Below, in pieces: positions 6,544 through 13,732 of a stretch of DNA of 30,777 bases. This DNA is from DASYML01 sp036399835. Its GTDB lineage: Bacteria > Acidobacteriota > Blastocatellia > Pyrinomonadales > Pyrinomonadaceae. Numbering within the stretch: position 1 is the first letter of the stretch; the number at the start of each line of letters is the position of its first letter. The notes under the pieces are model-generated. The model ran no database searches and had not been told where the DNA came from. It worked only from the letters and a program-made list of their open reading frames with translations. A program made the translations under genes and the position numbers. Where the stretch lies: NCBI GenBank assembly GCA_036399835.1, contig DASWMI010000028.1:1-30777 (forward strand), in the 5' to 3' direction.

Positions 6544-8106
6544 ATGAGTGCCAGGAAGCGGATTCTGCTCGTTGATTGCTTTTTTGACGATTCGCGCCTT
6601 CCCGTCCGGCGCACGACCAAGATGCCGCAGGTTCTGGGTCCGGTTTATCTGGCCGGGGCCTTTAACCCGGAGCTTTGCGAGATACGCCTGTACAATGAAG
6701 TGGACAGCGGGCCGCTTCTTGACGAGCATCTACTTGGATGGCCCGACATGCTGGTCCTCACCGGCCTGACCAATACCTTCGACAGGTTGTTGCACTTGAC
6801 CGCCTACGCGCGCACGAAAAACCCTAAGGTCATCGTCGTCGCCGGAGGCCCGCCGGTCCGCGCCCTGCCGCGACTGGCCGAGCGCTATTTCGACTATTCC
6901 TGTCTCGGCGACATAGAGCAGATGCAGGAAGTCATCAGGGATGCTTTTGGACCAGAGTTCGTCGCCGCAGAGATGCTCCCGCGATACGATCTGGCATACT
7001 GGTTTCGCCACTTCAATTATGTCGAGACGACGCGCAACTGTAATTTCCACTGCTCCTTCTGCGCTCTGACGGGCGAAGGCCAAGCCTACCAGAGATATGA
7101 TTTGGACTACATTCGCAAGCAGATTATAGGTTGGGGGAAAAGGCGGCATGTCATCTTCGCGGATAATAATTTTTATGGTAACGACAGGCAACACTTTCTC
7201 GCGCGCCTCGGTTTAATCAAAGAGATGCGAGAGGCCGGTCACATGAAAGAATGGGCCGCGCTCGTCACAGGCGACTTCTTCCGTAAGGATGAGAATTTAA
7301 GTTTGATGCACGATGCGGGTTGCCGCCTGGTCTTTAGCGGGGTCGAGTCTTTTGATGCCGAGTGGCTCAAGTCCGCCAACAAGCCGCAGAATACCATCTG
7401 CCCGCAGGTAAAAATGATTAGCTCATCGCTGGAGGCAGGAATCTTCTTCTGCTACGGGCTGATCTTCGATGTCACGACGCGCCGTATCAGCGAGCTGAAT
7501 CGCGAGATCGAATTTATCCTGGACACCCCGGAAATCACCCTCCCGAGTTTTATCACGCTCCCGATTCCGCTTCTCGGCACGCCTTTCTTTCACGAGTGTC
7601 TGAAGAAAAAGATGCTGCTGCCCAACACCAGGCTGCGCGATATGGACGGCTCGACGATTGTCTTGAGACCTCTTGAGCCGCTGGACCAGGTTATCAAGTT
7701 CTGGCGCGACACCTTGAGCCTGCGCGGCCACCAGCGCGCCGTCATCCGGCACTCGCTGAAATTTGTCCGGCGCTATCGCTCGATTCTGAACAAGCGGCAA
7801 CTCGGTATCGAGATGGTCAACGCGGGGCTGCTCTGCGCCTACGCGCTGGCGACTTCGCCGACCAGTCTGGGCGCTCCCTCTGCGCGCGGTCGTCACCGCA
7901 CATACTTGAGCAGTACGGAAATCCTGGACGCCGTCTACACCCCGGCCTTTCGCGTCGCGTCACACTATGAAAGCTATTTCAAGCCGACGATGATTACGGA
8001 CGCGAACGGGAATCTGGCCGAAGATGTGATGGATGCGGGCCTGGTTAATCAAGTCAGTCAAAGTCCGGCGGCGAGTCCACAGCTTGAGCCTCAGGCGGTC
8101 CATTGA
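6544..8106 (+). CDS. B12-binding-type radical SAM protein
   Basis: This 520-residue protein has the layout of cobalamin-dependent radical SAM enzymes. A Rossmann-like N-terminal region (about 5-135; KRILLVDCFF, VIVVAGGPP, YSCLGDIEQ) is followed by the radical SAM core with the cluster motif CNFHCSFC (C166, C170, C173). The N-terminal domain lacks an evident DxHxxG cobalamin motif, so B12 binding is uncertain. The core includes typical strands (HVIFADNNF, LVFSGVESFD). The C-terminal 130 residues are helical and unassigned. Such enzymes methylate or rearrange unactivated carbons in lipids, antibiotics or peptides; the substrate here is unknown. ATG at 6544 is preceded by AAGGAG at eight bases. 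The stop overlaps the next gene, so translation is probably coupled and both may act on one lipid-related pathway. Confidence 0.9.
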   Translation: MSARKRILLVDCFFDDSRLPVRRTTKMPQVLGPVYLAGAFNPELCEIRLYNEVDSGPLLDEHLLGWPDMLVLTGLTNTFDRLLHLTAYARTKNPKVIVVAGGPPVRALPRLAERYFDYSCLGDIEQMQEVIRDAFGPEFVAAEMLPRYDLAYWFRHFNYVETTRNCNFHCSFCALTGEGQAYQRYDLDYIRKQIIGWGKRRHVIFADNNFYGNDRQHFLARLGLIKEMREAGHMKEWAALVTGDFFRKDENLSLMHDAGCRLVFSGVESFDAEWLKSANKPQNTICPQVKMISSSLEAGIFFCYGLIFDVTTRRISELNREIEFILDTPEITLPSFITLPIPLLGTPFFHECLKKKMLLPNTRLRDMDGSTIVLRPLEPLDQVIKFWRDTLSLRGHQRAVIRHSLKFVRRYRSILNKRQLGIEMVNAGLLCAYALATSPTSLGAPSARGRHRTYLSSTEILDAVYTPAFRVASHYESYFKPTMITDANGNLAEDVMDAGLVNQVSQSPAASPQLEPQAVH

Positions 8107-9047
8107 CATCCCATCCTGACCGACATACTTTACACGCCATGACTCCCGATGAGATCAAGAGACTTCTGCCGCCCAACCTGGATTATCTCTATTTCGAGCG
8201 CGCCGCCGCATTCCCTTTTCAACCTGCCGCGACAGACTTTCAACTGGTCAATGCCGGATGGCTGATGGACCTCTCCTTGCTCGCCTACGCGCAGGATACT
8301 GATTTCATCCGGCGAGAGCTTAAAAAGATAGGACTTCACAAAGAGCCGCTCTTTCTCGGGTTCAACCTTCAAAAGCGGAGCACGCAATGCTTTGTGGTCC
8401 ATAATGACGAAGTCATTATCACGGTCTTCAGGGGGACGGAGGTCCATCTGATCGAGCGCGTGCAGAATATCGTCGCGGATGTTTTGACGGACGCGAGAAT
8501 CGTGCAAGTGCCGTCAGCTTTTAAGGGCGGGGTTCACGGAGGATTCGCGAAGGCGCTTGATGAAGTCTGGGCTGAGGCAGCCAATTTTCTACGGTCCATC
8601 AAAGAGCAACAGGCCGTCTGGTTTACAGGCCACAGCCTGGGTGCTGCGCTGGCGACGCTCGCCGCGGAGCGATACTCTCGCAGCATCGGCGACGTTCAGG
8701 CTCTCTATACCTTCGGCTCTCCGCGTGTCGGAGACGAAGAGTTTGCAGAGAACTTTCGCCCGCGCGCTTTTCGCATCGTCAACGGCAGGGACATCGTGAC
8801 GACAGTTCCCATCTTAGCTCCGGCCTCAACATCCTTCCCCTTTCCGCTCAGGGCCTACAAACATCTGGGCGAGCTGAAGTACATCAACCGTGCGGGCCAG
8901 CTCACTAATCAAGACCCTAGACCGATGACAGAAGTTATGTCTCTACTGCGCGCGGCGACCTCGAACCGTTTGGCAGAGGAGTTCGTTCAACCGCTGGTGG
9001 ACCACGCGCCCCTCCTGTACTCAGAGCGGCTGTGGCAGAATCTTTGA
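8103..9047 (+). CDS. Class 3 lipase (alpha/beta-hydrolase)
   Basis: The 314-residue protein has the Lipase_3 fold: oxyanion-side FRGTE (109-113), nucleophile elbow TGHSLGAAL with S178, acid D230 in NGRDIVTTVP and H254 in YKHLGELKYI. The triad is therefore complete. It should hydrolyse an acylglycerol or another acyl ester. No signal peptide is seen, suggesting cytoplasmic action or non-classical export. The frame opens at a TTG overlapping the radical SAM stop, with AGGCGG just upstream. The alternative ATG at 8139 lacks a Shine-Dalgarno, so I kept TTG, but 8139 remains possible. Together with the radical SAM gene it forms a tight two-gene operon whose substrate cannot be read from the sequence. 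Confidence 0.88.
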   Translation: MTSHPDRHTLHAMTPDEIKRLLPPNLDYLYFERAAAFPFQPAATDFQLVNAGWLMDLSLLAYAQDTDFIRRELKKIGLHKEPLFLGFNLQKRSTQCFVVHNDEVIITVFRGTEVHLIERVQNIVADVLTDARIVQVPSAFKGGVHGGFAKALDEVWAEAANFLRSIKEQQAVWFTGHSLGAALATLAAERYSRSIGDVQALYTFGSPRVGDEEFAENFRPRAFRIVNGRDIVTTVPILAPASTSFPFPLRAYKHLGELKYINRAGQLTNQDPRPMTEVMSLLRAATSNRLAEEFVQPLVDHAPLLYSERLWQNL

Positions 9048-9057
9048 TGTGCTCGAA

Positions 9058-10050
9058 TTAATCTCCCCGCGTTGATGCGTGTGCGGCCTGTTTTAATCTC
9101 CACTCCCAGTCCGATTGAATAATCGAAGCAAGCTCTGGATAGGCTGGCTGCCAGCCCAGGATGACGCGTGCCTTCTCAGCGTTGGCGACGAGCCTTGAGG
9201 GATCGCCAGCCCTCGGCGGCTCAATCTTCAACGCAATCTCTCGCCCCGTCACACGCCGCGCGGTCTCGATGACTTCGAGCACGGAGTATCCCTGTCCGTT
9301 TCCCAGGTTGATGCGTTCGGATGCGCCGCCGCCGCGCAAGTGTTTGAGCGCGAGGATGTGCGCCAGCGCGAGGTCCGAGACGTGTATATAGTCGCGTATG
9401 GGTGTGCCGTCGGGCGTAGGGTAGTTGTCGCCGAAGACGGAGACGGCGGGGAGATGCCCTTGCGCAGCCTTGAGCACGTTCGGGATGAGATGCGGTTCGG
9501 GGTCGTGCTGCTCGCCCAGCTCGCGTGTCGCGCCGCACGCGTTGAAGTAGCGCAAGGCGACGAACTTCAACCCGTACGCGTCGTCGTAGCTCTCCATGAT
9601 GCGTTCCATAAAGAGCTTGGACCAGCCGTAAGGATTGGATGGGTGCTGCGGGTGGTCTTCTGAGATAGGGATGCTTTGCGGCTCGCCGTAGGTGGCGCAG
9701 GTCGAGGAGAAGACCAGGCGGCGCACATCGGCTTTGAGCAGCGCGTCGAGCAGCGCGATGCCCTGCCTGACGTTATTCTCGAAGTAACGCGCGGGGTCTA
9801 TGACCGATTCGCCGACGTAGGCGAGCGCCGCAAAATGTATGCACGCTTCGAGGTCGTGTTCAGCGGCGATGCGCGCTACCAGTTGAGGATCGCCGACGCT
9901 GCCCTGGTAGAAGGTCACGTCTGAAGGGACGGCGGCGCGATGCCCGCGCTTGAGGTCGTCTAGCACGACGACGCGCTCGCCCTTTGCACGCAGCAACTCG
10001 ACCGTCACGCTGCCTATGTAGCCAGCGCCGCCTGTGACAAGTATCGCCAT
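9058..10050 (-). CDS. galE: UDP-glucose 4-epimerase
   Basis: The 330-residue extended short-chain dehydrogenase interconverts UDP-glucose and UDP-galactose using bound NAD, supplying galactosyl donors for envelope glycans and the Leloir pathway. It shows the nucleotide motif TGGAGYIGS (6-14), catalytic SST (115-117), Y141-x3-K145 (NPYGWSK) and the substrate-side RYFNACGA. Length matches the family. The frame is open 30 codons upstream, but GGGGAG lies just before the ATG pair at 10053/10050 and the family begins MAILVTGGAGYIG, so that start was chosen. It ends ten bases from the convergent lipase gene. Its function complements Pgm in the operon further right, which makes the glucose-1-phosphate feeding UDP-glucose synthesis. 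Confidence 0.96.
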   Translation of the reverse strand: MAILVTGGAGYIGSVTVELLRAKGERVVVLDDLKRGHRAAVPSDVTFYQGSVGDPQLVARIAAEHDLEACIHFAALAYVGESVIDPARYFENNVRQGIALLDALLKADVRRLVFSSTCATYGEPQSIPISEDHPQHPSNPYGWSKLFMERIMESYDDAYGLKFVALRYFNACGATRELGEQHDPEPHLIPNVLKAAQGHLPAVSVFGDNYPTPDGTPIRDYIHVSDLALAHILALKHLRGGGASERINLGNGQGYSVLEVIETARRVTGREIALKIEPPRAGDPSRLVANAEKARVILGWQPAYPELASIIQSDWEWRLKQAAHASTRGD

Positions 10051-10385
10051 CATCTCCCCTTTTTCACGGGCGGCGAGCGACAGGCCGCCGACCTCTAAAC
10101 TCGACGCGAGTGATGCCTTCCAAATTCCTGCTTGAGCCATGCCGGATGCGCGCGTTGTGTGGCGCGTCGGTCCATTCGGCGATAGATGATGAAGTCATCA
10201 CGACTGTAAATATTCTCTGCTGCAACCGGCTATAAATCAAACCAAATCGTGCGGCCCATGACTATTTTAGTGTAAAGAGAGAGAGACCCCGACCGTTTTA
10301 TCGCTTAATCTTCAATGTGGACCCGGGATTGCTTTGCGCCTCTTCCGTAGTTCAACCTTCGGCTGAGTTAAGAGGAGACCCCTGT

Positions 10386-11594
10386 ATGTTAGCGCATCCT
10401 TTATCTCGCCTCGCCGTTCTCTCTCTGGTCCTGCTTTCTCTAGTCATCGCCGCCGGAACAAGGCCACAGTCCGCCGCGATCAATTCGCCGGCGGATGACC
10501 TGATAGTTCACGAGTGGGGGACATTCACATCCGTCTCTGGCGTGGACGCGCAACCGCTCGTCTGGCGTCCGCTCAACGTTGAGAGCGACCTGCCCTCTTT
10601 CGTCTACAGCATAGACAAGGGCAATAGCTGGCGCGGACTCCGTTATCCTTCCAAAAGCGGTCTCCCTGTGCGCGTGCGTATGGAGACGCCTGTCATCTAT
10701 TTCTACGCGCAGCAGGAGATGAACGTCGCGGTCAAAGTCGGCTTCCCCAATGGTTGGATTACGGAGTGGTATCCGCAGGCACGCACAGCCGGATGGGGAG
10801 CGATTGACTGGGGGCAGTTTAAAATCCTGCCGGGCGCGAGCCTTGATTTCCCGCACGACCGCACGGAGAACCACTATTATCCCGCGCGCGAGACGGATGC
10901 CGCCCCGGTCCAGTTGCGTACAGACCAGCAAACCGAACAAGAGAAGTTTCTTTTTTACCGCGGCGTCGGTAACTTCGTCCTGCCCCTCTCGTTTAAGCTT
11001 CGAGGAGATAAGATAGTCATTGCGAACACCGGCGCGCAGGAGATAGGCAAGGTCGTTATCTTTGAAAACAGGGGCGGGAAGACGGGCTATCTGCTACGCG
11101 ATGCGCCGCAGGGCGAGTTGGAGATTGAGCGGCCCACGCTCGACAATAAGATTGACGGCCTGCGCACGGCCATCAAAGCCATGCTCATCTCGCGCGGTCT
11201 TTATCAAAAAGAGGCGGATGCCATGCTCAATACCTGGCGCGACTCCTGGTTCGAGGAAGGCTTGCGTGTCTTCTACCTCATGCCGCGCCGGACCACGGAC
11301 ACGATTCTCCCTCTCACAATAGACCCGCAACCATCGCAGCTCGTCCGTCTGCTCGTGGGAAGAACCGAGTTGATTACGCCGGAGATGGAACGGCATGTTA
11401 TAGAGCAGGCCGCGAAGCTGGACGACCCTTCACAGGGCGTGCGCGAAGCTGCCCTCAAGGAGATTAAACGTTACGGGAGATTTACAGAACCCGTACTCAA
11501 GCAGACGCTGGAACACGCCACAGACCAAAAGCTCAGGCTCAGGGTCGAGCGTTTGCTTGATGAGATGGAGCAAGAGGCCACGCGCCGGAGCTGA
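10386..11594 (+). CDS. Secreted protein of unknown function
   Basis: The 402-residue protein starts with a signal peptide (MLAHPLSRLAVLSLVLLSLVIAAG) followed by PQSAAINSPADDLIVHEWGTFTSVSG. I recall LIVHEWGTFTSVSG-like starts in uncharacterised exported proteins of Acidobacteria and Planctomycetes. The middle is beta-rich and aromatic (TPVIYFYAQQEMNVAVKVGF, WITEWYPQA). The C-terminal 150 residues are helical, with a HEAT-like stretch (DDPSQGVREAALKEIKRYGRFTEPVLKQTLE). No catalytic motif is recognised. The start at 10386 is chosen over the longer frame from 10317 because AGGAG lies eight bases upstream and the signal peptide begins there. It stands alone, divergent from galE. Confidence 0.85.
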   Translation: MLAHPLSRLAVLSLVLLSLVIAAGTRPQSAAINSPADDLIVHEWGTFTSVSGVDAQPLVWRPLNVESDLPSFVYSIDKGNSWRGLRYPSKSGLPVRVRMETPVIYFYAQQEMNVAVKVGFPNGWITEWYPQARTAGWGAIDWGQFKILPGASLDFPHDRTENHYYPARETDAAPVQLRTDQQTEQEKFLFYRGVGNFVLPLSFKLRGDKIVIANTGAQEIGKVVIFENRGGKTGYLLRDAPQGELEIERPTLDNKIDGLRTAIKAMLISRGLYQKEADAMLNTWRDSWFEEGLRVFYLMPRRTTDTILPLTIDPQPSQLVRLLVGRTELITPEMERHVIEQAAKLDDPSQGVREAALKEIKRYGRFTEPVLKQTLEHATDQKLRLRVERLLDEMEQEATRRS

Positions 11595-11697
11595 ATAAAG
11601 ATAAAGAGCAAGCTATCTCTACATGACGCGCCTGACGGGCCCGAGAGGGCTGGTCCAGACTTCCGCCGTGCGGCAGCGCGAACGGCAAAAGACGCGC

Positions 11698-11736
11698 GCG
11701 GGCCATAGCAGGCTGGCAGCGCAGGCTACGGCCCGC
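11698..11736. terminator. GC-rich hairpin between convergent genes
   Basis: GCGGGCC (11698-11704) pairs with GGCCCGC (11730-11736), and inside a one-base mismatch TAGC pairs with GCTA. It lies between the convergent genes ending at 11594 and 11810, so it may end transcription from either side. There is no T run, so it would not be a canonical intrinsic terminator. Confidence 0.4.
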
Positions 11737-11809
11737 ACTGCTCGCGCAGCTCTCCGTAGACAGGTTCGAGGCTTAGAGGTCTTGGATTATGACAGGCTCA
11801 GCGCCCGGC

Positions 11810-12214
11810 TCATTTCTCTCTGGAATAGCGGTCGCGCGGCGTCCATCTTTGATTGTCCCTGTTTTGCGTAGCGTTTGAGAAGGACTGGCCTTCGCGTCCC
11901 ATCCGGCCAGAACGGCTGGCGGCGCGCTTCTTCTCCAACAACTGGTTGCCCAGCGCCAGCATCTCCTTGCGGTACGGGTCGGGCGGCAGTTGTCCGGTCT
12001 CCCTGAGCTGCCAGGCTTCAAAGTTCTTGATCCGTCGCTTGGCCGCCTTATGGCTGATGCCGAAATGCTCTGCCGTCTTGAGCAGGCGATCTCCGCGACT
12101 GCCGCGCGTCGTCAGGTAAAAGTCGTAGGCGCGCCCCCACTCCTGTTTTGTCTCTTCTGAAGCCAGCGAACCGGCCCCTGTCTCTGTTCCGTCGGGATAA
12201 CCTTTCTGACTCAT
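11810..12214 (-). CDS. Putative small DNA-binding protein
   Basis: The 134-residue charged protein has an HTH-like segment (GDRLLKTAEHFGISHKAAKRRIKNFEAW, about 42-69) flanked by polar tails, the C-terminal one rich in Arg, Ser and Asn. The arrangement (WGRAYDFYLTTRGSRGDRLLKTAEHFGIS) recalls phage small-terminase or transposase-type HTH domains that scan for a binding site, but I cannot place the family. No membrane segment or signal is present. Only a weak AAGAG-like ribosome site precedes ATG 12214. Coding potential is supported by the consistent amphipathic pattern in this frame, against low-complexity Arg/Ser-rich alternatives in others. It could be a regulator or a phage relic. Confidence 0.6.
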   Translation of the reverse strand: MSQKGYPDGTETGAGSLASEETKQEWGRAYDFYLTTRGSRGDRLLKTAEHFGISHKAAKRRIKNFEAWQLRETGQLPPDPYRKEMLALGNQLLEKKRAASRSGRMGREGQSFSNATQNRDNQRWTPRDRYSREK

Positions 12215-12319
12215 AACTTGATAGCTCTTTAATCCTTCTTATTTTTAATCAAGTGAAGTCTTTTTGAGGTGGGTTCAGCAAGACCTTACCAAGTGCCTGA
12301 TGCTTTGGCAAACCTTACA

Positions 12320-12667
12320 TCAGGCAGCCAGCTTACTATCTCGGATAATGGTCTCGACCTCTTGCGTAAAACTGTCAACGGCCTGACTGATTTGCTCGGG
12401 TCGAAACCTGCCTGAGCGCAAATGCTCTCGCAATTTCTGCGCGTGAGAAATGACCTCCTGGACCAGCTCTTCCGATCCGTGGGCGGGTTGATATTCCATC
12501 AAGACCAGCATCAACTCGCCCGTCACGACCGCCAGCTCGTCCAAAAGCTCTGCTGAAATCGTCCCCTGCTCAAAGGGGTGGACCTGGCACAGCAGCTCGT
12601 CCAGCTTCCTTGAAGAAGACTGGAGCAGATTTGTTAGCCGCTGCTGGTGAAAAGTGTCGTTCATCAT
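12320..12667 (-). CDS. Small helical protein of unknown function
   Basis: The 115-residue, almost entirely alpha-helical acidic protein shows heptad-like spacing of Leu and Val (LTNLLQSSSRKLDELL, LLDELAVVTGELMLVLMEY, LVQEVISHAQKLREHL). No membrane segment, cysteine pair or catalytic motif is visible. It may be a helical-bundle adaptor. The start is an ATG-ATG pair with AGG overlapping it; either codon could be used. It lies between the HTH-like gene and the SDR gene in the same direction, about 100 and 170 bases from each, so a shared transcript is possible but not compelling. Function unknown. Confidence 0.65.
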   Translation of the reverse strand: MMNDTFHQQRLTNLLQSSSRKLDELLCQVHPFEQGTISAELLDELAVVTGELMLVLMEYQPAHGSEELVQEVISHAQKLREHLRSGRFRPEQISQAVDSFTQEVETIIRDSKLAA

Positions 12668-12834
12668 CCTGGTGCCTGTAATTCTACCATGAGCCGGTCA
12701 ATAAGCGTAGATTTTATCTTCGAGATATTAGACCGCAAACCAACATCGTCCGCCCAATCCTCCCCGAAAAGCCTTTCTCTGCTATTACGCGCCGTCGCGC
12801 TCGCGCGTTTATCCTTTTTCCTCCATCCCTGCTC

Positions 12835-13626
12835 TTATCCGCAGAGGACTGCGCCGCCGTTGACGTTGAGGATTTCGCCAGTGATATGCCGCGCCCAATC
12901 CGAGCCGAGAAAGACTATCGAGAGCGCCACATCATCGGGCGTGGCCAGCTGGCCGAGCGGGATTCCTCCAAGCACCTTCTCCTGAAAACGCCTGTCGTCG
13001 AAGACCTCTTGATTTAGTTGCGTATCAACCCATCCGGGCGCGACACAGTTAACCCTGATGTCCGGCGCAAGCTCTACGGCGAGCGATTTGGTAAAACTTA
13101 TCTGGCCTCCCTTAGAGGCGGCATAACTCGAATAGCCCGCCTCTCCGCGCTGGCCCGCGGTCGAGCTGACGATGACTATAGAGCCGCGCCGCGCCCGCTT
13201 CATGTGCGGCACGACGGCCCGGCACACCGTCCACGTGCCCTTCAGGTTTGCGTCAATGACCCTCTCCCAGAGCGCCTCCGGCATCTCTTCAACGGGCGAG
13301 CCTTCCCAGATGCCCGCGTTTGCCACCAGCAGGTCAACCCGGCCAAAGCTTTCGACCGTCTCTTGGACGAGCGCGTCGGCCTGGTCCAAATCGCTGACGT
13401 CTGCGCGCACAACCAGAGCGCGCACGCCAAGCTCGCGCACAAGCCCTGCGACCTCTTCCGCCGCCACCTCGTCACGAATGTAGTTGACGACTACGTCCGC
13501 CCCCGCCTCCGCCAGCCTGAGCGCCGTCGCGCGCCCGATGCCGCGCGAGCTGCCGGTCACAATCGCCGCACGACCGCTCAACAGTTTCGACGGCAAGCGC
13601 GTCTGGTCCAGATGTTCTTCGCTCAC
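12835..13626 (-). CDS. Short-chain dehydrogenase/reductase, FabG-like
   Basis: The 263-residue classical SDR shows cofactor loop TGSSRGIG, NAG in LVANAG, catalytic Ser in IVIVSSTAG, Y-x3-K in YSSYAASKGG and the C-terminal GEILNVNGGAVL. It should reduce a ketone or oxidise an alcohol with NAD(P)H. Enzymes this close to FabG include 3-oxoacyl-ACP reductases and sugar dehydrogenases such as glucose or gluconate oxidoreductases, and its position at the end of the pgm-gntK-pgi operon favours a sugar substrate (inference). The GTG at 13626 is chosen because AGGAGG lies seven bases upstream; the frame is open eight codons further. It is 105 bases after pgi. Confidence 0.9.
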   Translation of the reverse strand: MSEEHLDQTRLPSKLLSGRAAIVTGSSRGIGRATALRLAEAGADVVVNYIRDEVAAEEVAGLVRELGVRALVVRADVSDLDQADALVQETVESFGRVDLLVANAGIWEGSPVEEMPEALWERVIDANLKGTWTVCRAVVPHMKRARRGSIVIVSSTAGQRGEAGYSSYAASKGGQISFTKSLAVELAPDIRVNCVAPGWVDTQLNQEVFDDRRFQEKVLGGIPLGQLATPDDVALSIVFLGSDWARHITGEILNVNGGAVLCG

Positions 13627-13655
13627 TTCTCTTCCTCCTCGACTCGTCAATCAAG

Positions 13656-13732
13656 AATCGCCAGCTCGCCAGTCGTAAATGATGAAAAGGGTTCTTATCT
13701 ATTGACGATTGACGATTCGCCTGCTGGCGATT
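13656..13732. repeat. Inverted and tandem short repeats between pgi and the SDR gene
   Basis: AATCGCCAG (13656-13664) and CTGGCGATT (13724-13732) form a perfect 9-bp inverted repeat. Between them ATTGACG occurs twice in tandem followed by ATT (13701-13717). The right arm touches the pgi stop codon. It may fold into an intercistronic hairpin in the operon mRNA or be a degenerate small repeat. Confidence 0.5.

Noticed and set aside
11623..11871. 82-codon plus-strand frame after the secreted protein
   Set aside because: Arg/Ala-rich chance frame over the hairpin and the convergent gene's end; no ribosome site.
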